NCBI GenBank assembly: GCA_009692845.1
Contig: SHYK01000001.1
Span: forward strand, 368,400-432,399
Direction of reading: 5' to 3'
Source: Chloroflexota bacterium
GTDB lineage: Bacteria > Chloroflexota > UBA6077 > SHYK01
Length of the DNA stretch: 64,000 nt
The position numbers were made by a program, and so were the translations under genes. The notes below the pieces were generated by a model. It made no database searches, was not told where the DNA came from, and was given only the letters and a program-made list of their open reading frames with translations. Positions 1 to 9,233 of this stretch are shown piece after piece (position 1 is the stretch's first letter; each line of letters opens with the position of its first letter).

Positions 1-28
1 CCTGAGTGGTGGCTGGGGCATCTAACCG

Positions 29-571
29 CTAGCTGGTGAATTGGTTCGGGAATAGCTCGCTCAGGGTCGGGTTGCGGCGGTCGTGGTCTGACAAACTCGG
101 GTTCTTAATTGGCCACGGGATGGCGAGATTCGGATCGTCCCAGGCGACCGAGGGGGTGGGAGCCCCGTCGTAGTATTCCGTGACCTGGTAGACGTAGTCC
201 GCCTGGTCGCTCAGGACGCAAAAGCCGTGAGCCATGCCGCGCGGAATGAATAACTTGCTTCGATTGGTTTCGCCCAGGTGAAAGACTTCCACCCGTTTGA
301 AGGTTGGCGATTCCGGCCGGATGTCCGCGATGGCGGTAAACACGCTTCCATGCGGGACGTAGACGAGCTTTTCCCAATTCTCGGCATGGAGGCCACGCAG
401 TACGCCCTTGAGTGAGCGGGAATGATTCTCTTGAACGAAGTGGACGGGTTTCCCTAGCGCGGCTTCCAGCTCGTCCATCCGGACGGTCTCGCGAAAGAAG
501 CCGCGTTCGTCGTCATTAGTGAGTTGTTCTATGATCAGGAGTCCAGAAAGGGCCCCATGACGCACAGTCAC
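29..571 (-). CDS. rmlC: dTDP-4-dehydrorhamnose 3,5-epimerase (RmlC)
   Basis: Cytosolic cupin-fold epimerase of the dTDP-L-rhamnose pathway, converting dTDP-4-dehydro-6-deoxyglucose to its rhamno isomer. The 180 residues match the usual family length. Diagnostic blocks are visible: DERGFFRE near residues 21-28, QENHSRS at 47-53, KGVLRGLH at 55-62 with the catalytic His62, and PRGMAHGF at 110-117, followed by a Tyr-rich segment near 127-135 that supplies the family's catalytic Tyr. The GTG at 571 precedes MTVRHG; no strong Shine-Dalgarno sequence is seen. No other rhamnose genes are in the window, so the rest of the pathway probably lies beyond the left edge. The gene is divergent from ku. Confidence 0.93.
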   Translation of the reverse strand: MTVRHGALSGLLIIEQLTNDDERGFFRETVRMDELEAALGKPVHFVQENHSRSLKGVLRGLHAENWEKLVYVPHGSVFTAIADIRPESPTFKRVEVFHLGETNRSKLFIPRGMAHGFCVLSDQADYVYQVTEYYDGAPTPSVAWDDPNLAIPWPIKNPSLSDHDRRNPTLSELFPNQFTS

Positions 572-657
572 TGGCAGATGCCTCAGTTGGCGTTGATTGG
601 GTGGGGAATCGAGAGCGGATATCCGGGTCAGGTGGCCGCCGAGTGCCTCCGGCCGAA

Positions 658-672
658 CGATTGTATCAATCG
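658..672. promoter_or_regulatory. Perfect palindrome between rmlC and ku
   Basis: CGATTG-TAT-CAATCG is a perfect 6-bp inverted repeat in the intergenic region shared by divergent rmlC and ku. A TATGAT hexamer follows at 687-692 on the ku side, and TACAAT lies within the palindrome on the rmlC side. It could be an operator or simply overlapping promoters; the regulator is unknown. Confidence 0.35.
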
Positions 673-761
673 TAGTAACGCCTGGTTATGATAGCGATTT
701 CGCTTGGTAGGGCGGGGCGGTCTGGACGATTTTGAGGGGAGAAGCCCCCGGGGGTACGGCA

Positions 762-1583
762 ATGGCTCGTCCGATCTGGAGAGGCGTGATCAGCTTCGGG
801 ATGGTGATGATCCCAGTGAAGCTGTACACGGCCACGGAAAGCAAAGACATCTCTTTTCATCTCATCCACGAAGATTGCAATAGCCGGATCAAGCAGCGAC
901 GCTGGTGCCCGGTCGACGACCGAGAAGTAGAGATGTCCGAGCTGGTCCGAGGCTACGAATACGCCAAGGGTCAGTACGTGATCCTCACTGATGAGGACTT
1001 CGACCACCTTCCGCTAGCCAGTCGACGGACCATCGAGCTGGCCGTCTTTGTCGAGGCCAAGGACATCGACCCGATCTACTACGAGAAGAGCTACTACCTG
1101 GAACCGGATGAGATTGGGATCAAGCCCTATGCGTTGCTGCTCCGGGCGCTGGAAGAGAAGCAGCTAACCGCGGTTGCCAAGCTCGCTATCCGAAACAAGG
1201 AACGACTCTGTGCGCTGCGTCCCTCGGATGGCGGCTTGATGCTGGAAACGCTCTATTACCCGGACGAGATCCGTATTGAGCGGCCCAAGCTGGGCGAGGT
1301 TGACCTGTCCGACGCCGAGCTCAAGATGGCGTTTAGCCTCATCGACGCCTACTCGGAGGAATTCCAGCCCGAGCAATATCACGACCAGTATCGCGAAGCG
1401 CTGATGGAAGTGATCCAGGCCAAGCTGCAAAACCAGGAAATCGCCGAGCAGCCGGAGCCGATGCCGGAAAACGTGAGTATGGATCTGATGGACGCGCTCC
1501 GGGCTAGCGTGGAAGCCGCGAAGAAGAACAAAGAGGGCGAGGCCGCCAAAGCTGGAGCTGGGCGAGGACGGCGGGCCGGGTAA
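762..1583 (+). CDS. ku: Ku protein, bacterial non-homologous end joining
   Basis: Homodimeric DNA-end-binding ring protein that recruits LigD in bacterial NHEJ. The ATG at 762 gives MARPIWRGVISFGMVMIPVK, the classic bacterial Ku N-terminus; an in-frame TTG at 732 would add ten residues with no family support. At 273 residues it has normal length. The C-terminal tail (about residue 245 onward) is rich in Lys, Ala, Gly and Arg, as in bacterial Ku proteins whose basic tails contact DNA. It ends 15 nt before ligD on the same strand, so the two almost certainly share a transcript. Confidence 0.96.
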   Translation: MARPIWRGVISFGMVMIPVKLYTATESKDISFHLIHEDCNSRIKQRRWCPVDDREVEMSELVRGYEYAKGQYVILTDEDFDHLPLASRRTIELAVFVEAKDIDPIYYEKSYYLEPDEIGIKPYALLLRALEEKQLTAVAKLAIRNKERLCALRPSDGGLMLETLYYPDEIRIERPKLGEVDLSDAELKMAFSLIDAYSEEFQPEQYHDQYREALMEVIQAKLQNQEIAEQPEPMPENVSMDLMDALRASVEAAKKNKEGEAAKAGAGRGRRAG

Positions 1584-1598
1584 GCCCCCCTCCAAACT

Positions 1599-4358
1599 AT
1601 GGTTGTTCGTCGAGAAAAAGGGGCACCCACCGGCTCTGGCGGCAGTTCTGAGCTGGAGAAGTACGCCGAGAAGCGGGATTTCCAGAAGACTCCGGAGCCG
1701 GCTCCGGGGGTTGCGCCGCGCGACGATGGTGGCCCGCTCCGGTTTGTCGTGCAAAAGCATGCTGCTCGACGGATGCACTACGACCTTCGACTCGAGGCGG
1801 ATGGCGTCCTCAAATCGTGGGCAGTACCGAAAGGCCCCTCGCTGGACCCGGCCGAAAAGCGGCTCGCGGTCCATGTGGAAGACCATCCACTCGACTACGC
1901 CGGCTTCGAAGGGGTCATCCCCAAGGGGGAGTACGGAGCCGGCGAGGTGATCGTGTGGGACACCGGAACCTACGTCCCTGACGAGCCACGCGGCGCCGAA
2001 TTCGAGAGTCGGGCGCAGGCCGAGCAGGCGATCCGAGAAGGCGAAGCGGCCGGGAAAATCGCCGTTCGCTTCTTCGGCCAGAAGCTGCACGGCAGCTGGG
2101 CCCTGGTCCGAATGAAGGGCGCGGACAGCAAAGATTGGCTGCTGATCAAACATTCCGACGACTTTGCGGATCCCGATCAGGACATCCTTCGAAACGAGCG
2201 GTCGGTCCTGAGCGGGGCCTCAGTAGGCGACATCCGATCTGGACGGACGCCCGATCCGGAATACCAAACAGTTCATCCAGAGGCGCTGAGCGGCGCGCGC
2301 GCGTCCCCTTTTCCGAGCGATCTTGCGCCCATGCTGCCCAGCCTGACGGAAAAAGCTTTCTCTCACCCCGACTGGATCTTCGAGCCCAAACTGGATGGCA
2401 TCCGCGCCATTGCGCTACTCCAAGAGGATTCAGTGCGGCTCCTGACCCGAGCGGGAAATGATGCCACCAGCCGTTATCCAGCCCTGGAGCACGATCTCGC
2501 GAAGCTCGACCGGGAGATCGTGCTCGACGGAGAAATCGTCGCCCTGGACGACTCCGGGCGCCCGTCCTTCGAGAGGCTCCAGCAACGGATGCATCTCGCC
2601 CGACCGGCCGACATCCGGCGGGCCGATCAAACTGTGCCTATTGTGTATTTCGTTTTCGACGTGCTGTACGCGGACGGCTATGACCTGAGGCGGGTGCCGC
2701 TCCAGCAACGCCGCCGGCTCCTCGAAAGCAGCGTGACGAGTAGCGAGAGAATCCGCCTGGTGGAAAGCTTCGCGGAAGACGGAGAGACCGCCTTCGAGGC
2801 CTTCGTAGGATTCGGTCTCGAAGGCATTATCGCGAAGCGGGCAGACAGCCTTTACGAGCCCGGCCGCCGAACTCAGGCGTGGTTGAAGGTGAAAGCAACC
2901 CTGAGCGACGACTTTGTCGTGGTTGGCTGGACACCCGGCGTCGGCGCCCGAGCGCCTACCTTTGGCGCGCTGGCCCTGGCCACATTCGATTCGGAACACA
3001 ACCTGAGATTCGTCAGCACGGTCGGAAGTGGCTTTGACGATCGCATGCTGCAAGAGCTGCGGCAGCGACTGGATGCTCTCGTGACCAACGAGGCACCGGT
3101 GGGCGAGGCGCCGGCCAGTTACGGGCCGATCAAATGGGTCCGGCCGGAGCTGGTTGTGGAGGTCAAATTCAACCAGTGGACCGAAGACGGACGGCTACGG
3201 GCGCCCGTCTTCATGCGTCTGCGGGATGACAAGGTGCCCGCGGAAGCGGTTGGGTCCGTGCTCTCTCCGGCTCCGGTTGAGGTCGCGCCGCCTCCGGCCA
3301 CCGCCGGGGTTCAGTTGGTCATGGAGCAGTTGGATATCCGGGGCGAGAACGCGGTGCTCGAAGTGGATGGACATCAGATCAAATGCACGCATCTCGATAA
3401 GGTGTTCTGGCCAGCCGCAAACGGGCATCCGCAGGTCACCAAACGGGACCTGCTCAAATATCTGGCCCAGGTGTCTCCTTACATGCTCACCCATCTGAAG
3501 GATCGGCCGCTGACCCTGGTTCGCTGCCCGGATGGAATGCTCGGCGAGCGCTTCTACCAGAAGCACATCGAGCTGGGGCTCCCCAAGTTTGTCGACACCG
3601 TTCGCTTGTATGCCGAGCACACCGACAAGGACGGCGAGTACGTCATGTGCAACAACCTGGCGACCCTGCTCTGGCTTGGCCAGGTGGCAGCGCTCGAGCT
3701 TCACCCCCAGTACGCTCGGGTCAGCCCGGAGCCGGATGGCTACCACCTAGGCACCGATTTTGTGGGGTCCGAAGAGGCGATTGAAGCCTCGCTCCTGAAC
3801 TACCCGGACTTTGTGGTGTTTGACCTCGATCCCTACATCTACTCTGGGGATGAGGCCAAGGGAGAAGAGCCGGCCCTCAACCGGATCGCTTATGAGCGGA
3901 CGTGCGAAGTGGCTGGATGGGTGAAAGAGCTGCTGGACAGTCTGAAGCTGACTGCCTTCGTGAAGACCTCGGGGAAGACCGGCCTCCATGTTTTCGTACC
4001 GATCCTGCGTCAGCTGGACTACGATGCGGCCCGCTCGGCCTGCGAAACGATCGGTCGCTTCTTGCTGCGCAGCCATTCGAAAGAAGTCACCATGGATTGG
4101 ACGGTGAACAAACGCACGGGCAAGATCTTTTTCGATCACAACCAGAACGTGCGCGGAAAGACGCTCTCAGCCGCTTTTTCGCCCAGGCTGGCGCCAGAAG
4201 CCAGTGTGTCGGTCCCATTGAGGTGGGAAGAGCTGGGCAAGGTCTATCCGACCGATTTTACGGTGCACACGGCACCGGCGCGGATGATCGAGCACGGCGA
4301 TCCGTGGGCGGCGATTTTGGATGCCAAGAATGACATCCACGGCCTCCTCGGCTCCTAG
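1599..4358 (+). CDS. ligD: Multidomain ATP-dependent DNA ligase LigD
   Basis: NHEJ repair enzyme partnering Ku. Its 919 residues hold three domains in the Pseudomonas-type order. First is a 3'-phosphoesterase domain (about 30-200; HAARRMHYDLRLE and HPLDYAGFEGVIPKGEYG). Next is an ATP-dependent ligase domain (about 240-560) with nucleotidyl-transfer motif EPKLDGIRA and adenylated Lys264. Last is a primase-like polymerase domain (about 610-919) with the metal-binding DLDP motif and SGKTGLHVFVP. All key residues seen are intact. The ATG at 1599 follows the Ku stop by 15 nt and the two genes form an operon. The mycobacterial enzyme has a different domain order (Pol-PE-Lig). Confidence 0.96.
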   Translation: MVVRREKGAPTGSGGSSELEKYAEKRDFQKTPEPAPGVAPRDDGGPLRFVVQKHAARRMHYDLRLEADGVLKSWAVPKGPSLDPAEKRLAVHVEDHPLDYAGFEGVIPKGEYGAGEVIVWDTGTYVPDEPRGAEFESRAQAEQAIREGEAAGKIAVRFFGQKLHGSWALVRMKGADSKDWLLIKHSDDFADPDQDILRNERSVLSGASVGDIRSGRTPDPEYQTVHPEALSGARASPFPSDLAPMLPSLTEKAFSHPDWIFEPKLDGIRAIALLQEDSVRLLTRAGNDATSRYPALEHDLAKLDREIVLDGEIVALDDSGRPSFERLQQRMHLARPADIRRADQTVPIVYFVFDVLYADGYDLRRVPLQQRRRLLESSVTSSERIRLVESFAEDGETAFEAFVGFGLEGIIAKRADSLYEPGRRTQAWLKVKATLSDDFVVVGWTPGVGARAPTFGALALATFDSEHNLRFVSTVGSGFDDRMLQELRQRLDALVTNEAPVGEAPASYGPIKWVRPELVVEVKFNQWTEDGRLRAPVFMRLRDDKVPAEAVGSVLSPAPVEVAPPPATAGVQLVMEQLDIRGENAVLEVDGHQIKCTHLDKVFWPAANGHPQVTKRDLLKYLAQVSPYMLTHLKDRPLTLVRCPDGMLGERFYQKHIELGLPKFVDTVRLYAEHTDKDGEYVMCNNLATLLWLGQVAALELHPQYARVSPEPDGYHLGTDFVGSEEAIEASLLNYPDFVVFDLDPYIYSGDEAKGEEPALNRIAYERTCEVAGWVKELLDSLKLTAFVKTSGKTGLHVFVPILRQLDYDAARSACETIGRFLLRSHSKEVTMDWTVNKRTGKIFFDHNQNVRGKTLSAAFSPRLAPEASVSVPLRWEELGKVYPTDFTVHTAPARMIEHGDPWAAILDAKNDIHGLLGS

Positions 4359-4476
4359 AAAAAAGAATGCCCCGCCTGCCCGCCCCCTGTGGCCTCCGGC
4401 CCCTGACCCCAAGCACGCGCGGGGCGCTCTGATGGCAAACCGTTTTGCGACGTCGATGGCGTCAGGGGATTAGCGG

Positions 4477-5175
4477 GTGCAGATTGTCGTGGGAACGAGT
4501 GGTTTCAGCTATCCGGCCTGGAAGGGCAGCTTCTACCCGAGCGACATGCCTGGAACGGGGATGCTGAAGTACTACGGCGAGCGATTCGGCACGGTGGAGA
4601 TCAATAACACGTTTTACCGGATGCCCAAGAAAGAGATGCTGGAGAAATGGCCGGCCCAGGTGCCGAGCACTTTCACCTTTGTGCTGAAGGCATCCCAACG
4701 GATCACCCACATCAAACGGCTGAAGAACGTCGAGGACGAGGTGGCCTACTTCCTGGAGAATGCGGCGGTGCTGGGCTCGCAGCTAGGCCCGATCCTGGTC
4801 CAACTTCCGCCCACCGCACGGAAAGACGTGGAGCGGTTGCGGACGTTCTTGGATCTGCTGCCCAAGGACCGGCCGGCCGCCATGGAGTTTCGGCACGAGT
4901 CCTGGCACGCGGAGGACGTTTACCAGGTCCTGCGCGACCACGACGCTGCCATGTGCATCGCCGACACCGATGAAGCGTCGACCCCGTTTGTGGCGACGGC
5001 TGGCTGGGGCTATCTCCGTCTGCGCGGGACCGACTATCCCGCTGATGAGCTGCGCGATTGGGTGAAGAAGGTTCACGATCAAGACTGGTCGAATGCCTAC
5101 GTCTTCTTCAAGCACGAGGACGCGGGACGCGGCCCAGCCCTGGCTAACGACTTTGTTGCGCTACTCGACAAGTAA
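4477..5175 (+). CDS. DUF72 (YecE-like) family protein
   Basis: TIM-barrel-like protein of the DUF72/YecE family, whose biochemical role is not established. The 232 residues start at GTG 4477 with MQIVVGTSGFSYPAWKG, the typical N-terminus. Other family blocks seen are EINNTFYRMP, FKASQRITH-like (here LKASQRITH), LVQLPP, MEFRHESW and YLRLRG. It lies about 120 bp downstream of ligD on the same strand; co-transcription is possible but not shown. A strong stem-loop follows the stop. Confidence 0.9.
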   Translation: MQIVVGTSGFSYPAWKGSFYPSDMPGTGMLKYYGERFGTVEINNTFYRMPKKEMLEKWPAQVPSTFTFVLKASQRITHIKRLKNVEDEVAYFLENAAVLGSQLGPILVQLPPTARKDVERLRTFLDLLPKDRPAAMEFRHESWHAEDVYQVLRDHDAAMCIADTDEASTPFVATAGWGYLRLRGTDYPADELRDWVKKVHDQDWSNAYVFFKHEDAGRGPALANDFVALLDK

Positions 5176-5185
5176 GGATCATCTG

Positions 5186-5226
5186 CATGCAAAGGGACTC
5201 CCCGACAGGGGAGCCCCTTTGCATGG
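5186..5226. terminator. Stem-loop after the DUF72 gene
   Basis: CATGCAAAGGG-A-CTCCCC and GGGGAG-C-CCCTTTGCATG pair across a GACA loop, giving a stem of about 17 pairs with one A/C mismatch. There is no long T run. It lies between the plus-strand DUF72 gene and the minus-strand cupredoxin fragment, so it could end transcription from either side. Confidence 0.65.
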
Positions 5227-5237
5227 TGTGAGCTGAT

Positions 5238-5561
5238 CTAACCGACGGTGATCGTTCCCGCCATGCCGTTCGGCTGGTGGAGGATACAGAAGTAGTCGAA
5301 GCTTCCCGCGCTGTTGAAGGTTAGCGCGTAGGTTGAGATGCCGAACGGATTGAAGGCCCCGATCAGCCCGGAGTTATTCACGGTGGTTGGCCAAAACACG
5401 GGGGCGCCGATCGGGAATATTCCAGGGCCTGCGATAAGCCTCGGAAGCATTGAGGGGTCCATCGGCTGGGATGGATCGGGCGGGGGCATGGACATCATCA
5501 TGTCGGGGGTTGCTGGAGCAGCGCCGGCTGCTATTCCACACCGCGGATGCGGTGCTGGCAA
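5238..5561 (-). pseudogene. Cupredoxin (plastocyanin/azurin-like) C-terminal fragment
   Basis: Reads as the C-terminal part of a secreted blue-copper protein. The end has the copper-loop pattern FDYFCILHQPNGMAGTITV, supplying Cys, His and Met ligands. The N-terminal strand with the first His ligand and any signal peptide are absent. The first 15-20 residues of the open frame look like read-through of unrelated DNA, because the plus strand from about 5510 encodes a glycosyltransferase fragment. I infer a 5'-truncated gene joined to foreign sequence near 5510-5530. A functional product is unlikely. Confidence 0.7.
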
Positions 5562-6040
5562 ATAGCAGCATGGAGCCGTTTGGATTGGTTGGCCTGGAGA
5601 CTATGGCGGTGGGAGGAGTCGCCTTCGTCGGCTCGACCGGCGAAGACTACGCAACCGCCGGGCACGATGCGGTGTGTATCGAGACCGCGGACCCCATGGA
5701 GATCGTTCACGAGGTCATGCACTTGCAGGATACGAAAGCGGAGACGCGGCATATCCGTGAACGCGCCCGGCGTTCGGCCCGTCGCTATAGCTGGCCGGCG
5801 GTGCTCAAAGGACGGCTGCTGCCGCTGCTTCGTCGCTCGGGGGCCACTCGTCGGGCCCCGCTGCCCCAGCCGGGCCCGCTGCCCGAGCTGCGCCCGCTGC
5901 CTGAGCCGCGCCCGCTGCCTGAGCCGCGCCCGCTGCCCGAGCCGCGCCCGCTGCACACGCCTGAAACGGCGGTCGTGAGTGACGGACCTCGACCGATCGC
6001 GCTCGTGCTGCCGGCGGTTCCCGCTCGTACAGTGGCTTAG
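5510..6040 (+). pseudogene. Glycosyltransferase (GT4-like) C-terminal fragment with LPEPRP repeats
   Basis: From about 5512 the plus strand encodes LLFHTADAVLANS then EPFGLVGLETMAVGG, the nucleotide-sugar-binding motif of GT-B family 4 glycosyltransferases, followed by a helical C-terminus (RYSWPAVLKG). The N-terminal acceptor domain and most of the C-terminal domain are missing, and the open frame upstream of 5510 is antisense to the cupredoxin fragment. After about 5855 the protein becomes a proline-rich tail made of 18-bp repeats. A start codon for the real fragment is not apparent, so it is probably a remnant. Confidence 0.65.
5861..5950 (+). repeat. Five tandem 18-bp repeats encoding LPEPRP
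   Basis: Five in-frame 18-bp units (5861, 5879, 5897, 5915, 5933) encode LPQPGP, LPELRP, LPEPRP, LPEPRP and LPEPRP. The third and fourth units are identical, which indicates recent slippage or unequal exchange. Confidence 0.85.
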
Positions 6041-7147
6041 CTAGTTTCCGGTGCCGACCATCGCCTGGATAGCGCTCAGACGTTGATCGCGGAGGCGAGC
6101 CGCTAACCCCCGATTGATCTCCCCAATCAGCCCCGGTCCGCGGTAAATCAGGGCGGTGTAGAGCTGGATGGCGTTCGCGCCTGCCCGAATCATGGACCAG
6201 GCATCGTCCGGGTTGGAAATCCCGCCCACCCCGATGACAAAGAAATCCCGAGGAACCTGCTTCCGGATCCGAGCCACGGCTCGCAGAGCCCTGGAGAAGA
6301 GAGGCCGCCCACTTAGCCCCCCAACGAGGTTGGCCGAGTGTTTCGTGCGGAGGGTGGGATCCGTGGAGGTATTCACCGCGATGATGCCGTCCACTCCTCC
6401 GCTCAGGCAGACCGCCGCGACGTCGTCGATCTCCTCGTCCCCGAGGTCTGAAGAGATCTTGACCAGAATGGGCTTGGGTTGGTCGGGTCGGCCGTCCCGC
6501 TCGGCTAGGTGAGCGCGCAAGTCCAGCACAGATCGGAGCAACTCGGCGAGCGCGGCCGGTGCCTGTAAGCTGGTGAGTCCCGACGTGTTCGGCGAGCTGA
6601 CATTAACCACGAAGTAATCGGCCCACGGATAGAGCCCTTCTAGGGCTGCTGAGTAATCCTGAGCGGCCGATTCAATCGGGGTTGCGGAGTTTTTACCGAG
6701 GTTGCCTCCCACCACGATCGGAGCGGGTCTGAGCTGGCTGAGGCGAGTAGCAACGATAGAGACGCCGTCGCTTGGAAAACCGAGCCGGTTCACGACGGCT
6801 TCATCTGATGGCACCCGGAAGACTCGAGGCCGTGGATTGCCCGGCTGGGGCAGAGGGGTCACGGTTCCTACTTCTATAGCGCCGGCGCCGGCGCTCGAAA
6901 AAAACGGGATGGTCCGAGCATTCTTGTCGAGCCCGGCCGCGATACCAACCGGGCTTCCGAAGGTCAATCCTTTCCAGGTGAAAGCCAGCTCGGGAGGGGT
7001 GGGCCCGAACATGGACCGCAGCCAGATATCGGCCGCCGGAAATTTCTGGGCCCTCGCTATGGCGTCGAGCGTGAGCGAGTGGGCAAACTCCGCGTCGAGG
7101 CGAAATAGCAGCGGCCGGGCCAGCCTTTGATAAAGCTCGCCACTCAT
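6041..7147 (-). CDS. pyrD: Dihydroorotate dehydrogenase (quinone), class 2
   Basis: FMN enzyme oxidising dihydroorotate to orotate in pyrimidine synthesis, with quinone as acceptor at the inner membrane. The ATG at 7147 gives 368 residues starting MSGELYQRLARPLLFRLD; this N-terminal helical extension is the class 2 membrane/quinone-binding element. Class 2 features seen are AAGLDKN, the catalytic-Ser segment NVSSPNTSGL, and the FMN-phosphate site GVGGISNPDDA near the end. The ATG overlaps the malQ TGA as ATGA, so translation is probably coupled. An in-frame extension of over 100 codons upstream lies inside malQ and is not credible. Confidence 0.95.
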   Translation of the reverse strand: MSGELYQRLARPLLFRLDAEFAHSLTLDAIARAQKFPAADIWLRSMFGPTPPELAFTWKGLTFGSPVGIAAGLDKNARTIPFFSSAGAGAIEVGTVTPLPQPGNPRPRVFRVPSDEAVVNRLGFPSDGVSIVATRLSQLRPAPIVVGGNLGKNSATPIESAAQDYSAALEGLYPWADYFVVNVSSPNTSGLTSLQAPAALAELLRSVLDLRAHLAERDGRPDQPKPILVKISSDLGDEEIDDVAAVCLSGGVDGIIAVNTSTDPTLRTKHSANLVGGLSGRPLFSRALRAVARIRKQVPRDFFVIGVGGISNPDDAWSMIRAGANAIQLYTALIYRGPGLIGEINRGLAARLRDQRLSAIQAMVGTGN

Positions 7148-9231
7148 AGCTGTGGGTGGGCGGGCGGCCGGTTCGGGGTTGGGACGGCGGTCCGCAACTG
7201 GCTGACCGCCTCGAGCAGATCCCGCGCTTCCATTAGAAGCTCGATCTCCTCGATGGGGAGGCGGGTCCGTCGCCGCCAGTTGGCCTCCGAGGTATCGCCT
7301 GGGATGTTTTGGGGCTCCGTTTCCAGCCAGAGATCTTCCAAATTGATCAGCAAATTGCGGGCCCGGCTCTCCGCAAGCATCGTAATACAGGCCCCCAAGA
7401 TCGTCTGCTCGTCCGGCTCCTCGAGGTCGTCGGATCGGAGAAACCCCCGCCGGCGGAGGACCGCCACGAGTCGACGCCAACCTTCCGCTCCGCCACTCTG
7501 CCGGAGGGCGCCCGCGAAGGGCGGCATGTCATGGGTGTTCAAGCTCGCGACGGAGGCCGCGGGGGGCTCGCCCAGCGGCGACCGGGGGTTGAGGAGATCC
7601 AACTGAAGCACATAGAGGCGCTGGATTCCAGAACGGCCCATCTCGCCCCTCACCTTCCGGGGCACCGTACCCAGGTCCTCGCCCACTACTACACACTGCT
7701 GCCGATGGGACTCCAGCCGCAGGATCGCGTAGTACTCATCGGCTGGGTAATTGACGTAAACCCCGTCGCGACTGTCCGCGCCAGGTGGGATCCAGAAGAG
7801 GCGGTGGAGGCCCATTACATGATCGATTCGCAACAGCCCGGCATGCCGCATTTGGTGGCGCAGGCTGTCGATGAAATACCGATGCCCCTGGGCCTGGGAA
7901 GCTTCTGGATGGATTGGCGGCAGCCCCCAATTCTGACCGGAGGGAAAGCCGGGATCGGGCGGCGCACCAATCGAAGCCTCCGATACAAAGAGCTGCTGCT
8001 CATCCCAGGCGTCAAAGCCGTCGCGGCGGGCGCCAATCGGGAGGTCAAAGTACATCGTGCACCGTTGATTTGTCAGATGGGAGGCCGCGGCCGCCAACTG
8101 CCGCTCCATTAGCCATTGGGCGTACAGGTGATATCGCTCGGTTCGCTGTTCGGTGGGGGTAGAGTCCAGGCGACCGGAGCGCAACGGCTCGGGCCATTCG
8201 CGCCAGGGCGCTTGGAGCAACTCGCGAATCGCCTGGAATCGGGCATACCTCCTGAGCCGAGGATTCGCGGCGACGAAGCAGTCGAAGTCGGCGCGAAGCT
8301 CGGTGGGGTGCTCGAAGAATACATCGCTCAGGGCGCTCAGAGCGGATTGCTTGAGCCGCCCCAGCCGGGCGTAGTCGCTGGTTGGCGATCGCCGCACCAT
8401 GGCGAGCTCGGCCTGAAACTCCGGACTCGCAGTCAGCGACCGCGGGGTGCTCACGTCCTCCAGCTCGGGGATCTGGTCGAGGTTGACATAGAGCTCGTTC
8501 CAGAAGAGGCGTGAGATTGGCGCATAGGGGCTGGGATCGAAGTCAGCGTCGTTGTAGGTGGCGAGCATGGGGGTGGTTGCGACGAAGCGGCCGCCGAGAC
8601 TCGCTGCCCAGTGTCCGAGCCGCTCCAGATCTCCCACGTCGCCCATTCCCCAACTGTGGTCAGAGTGGAGCGCGTAGGCGGGTGCGAAGATTCCCCAGGC
8701 TTGGCCGCGGGTTGTCCGGGCGCGGGCGGGCGCCACGATTAGGAACGTTTCGGCCTGGCGGTGCGCGCTCTCGATCCGGAGGCAATGGTAGCCGGGCGGA
8801 ATGGGCTCGGGCAGGGTCATCCGCCGTCGCTGGTAGACGACGCCGTCGATGCGGGCTTGCTCGGTCAGGGGTAGCTGCGTCCAGTCGGCATCCCAGGTGA
8901 TCATCTGGCCATTTTCCAGGGCGAGATTGCACCGAAGGCGGCCGGGCCGGGGAGAGCTGGGAAGCTGGCCCTCGATGGTGCGGCTGATGTCGATGACCGT
9001 GACGGGCTTGAGCACCTGAGCCCAGAGCTGGGCGGTGCGGACTCGGTAGGCTGCGCCAACGTCTCTCGTGGTGTCGATCTCCGCCCCCAGGAGGCGAAGG
9101 ATTGTGATGAGGGCGTCTGGATCAGCCTGTTGTCTGCGTCCGCCCAGACCGTAATAGGCGGTCTGCACCCCGAACGCCCTGGCGAGCCGATGCAGTGACG
9201 GCGGGCGGGCCCGGCGCATCGCGGGATCCAC
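7144..9231 (-). CDS. malQ: 4-alpha-glucanotransferase (amylomaltase), GH77
   Basis: Transfers alpha-1,4-glucan segments between maltodextrins, in the cytosol. The start is GTG at 9231 or ATG at 9219; length is about 695 residues. The catalytic (beta/alpha)8 domain has DLPIGARRDGFDAW, the nucleophile-bearing LRIDHVMGLHRLFW, the acid/base block VVGEDLGTVP and SLNTHDMPPFAG. An N-terminal region of about 170 residues precedes it, as in long MalQ forms. It starts 2 nt after the glgP stop and overlaps pyrD by 4 nt. The neighbours indicate glycogen/maltodextrin breakdown, with malQ making chains that phosphorylase can use. Confidence 0.94.
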   Translation of the reverse strand: MDPAMRRARPPSLHRLARAFGVQTAYYGLGGRRQQADPDALITILRLLGAEIDTTRDVGAAYRVRTAQLWAQVLKPVTVIDISRTIEGQLPSSPRPGRLRCNLALENGQMITWDADWTQLPLTEQARIDGVVYQRRRMTLPEPIPPGYHCLRIESAHRQAETFLIVAPARARTTRGQAWGIFAPAYALHSDHSWGMGDVGDLERLGHWAASLGGRFVATTPMLATYNDADFDPSPYAPISRLFWNELYVNLDQIPELEDVSTPRSLTASPEFQAELAMVRRSPTSDYARLGRLKQSALSALSDVFFEHPTELRADFDCFVAANPRLRRYARFQAIRELLQAPWREWPEPLRSGRLDSTPTEQRTERYHLYAQWLMERQLAAAASHLTNQRCTMYFDLPIGARRDGFDAWDEQQLFVSEASIGAPPDPGFPSGQNWGLPPIHPEASQAQGHRYFIDSLRHQMRHAGLLRIDHVMGLHRLFWIPPGADSRDGVYVNYPADEYYAILRLESHRQQCVVVGEDLGTVPRKVRGEMGRSGIQRLYVLQLDLLNPRSPLGEPPAASVASLNTHDMPPFAGALRQSGGAEGWRRLVAVLRRRGFLRSDDLEEPDEQTILGACITMLAESRARNLLINLEDLWLETEPQNIPGDTSEANWRRRTRLPIEEIELLMEARDLLEAVSQLRTAVPTPNRPPAHPQL

Positions 9232-9233
9232 GC

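Noticed and set aside
1164-2153. Minus-strand frame of 329 codons across ku and ligD
   Set aside because: It overlaps two certain genes antisense and has no recognisable domain.
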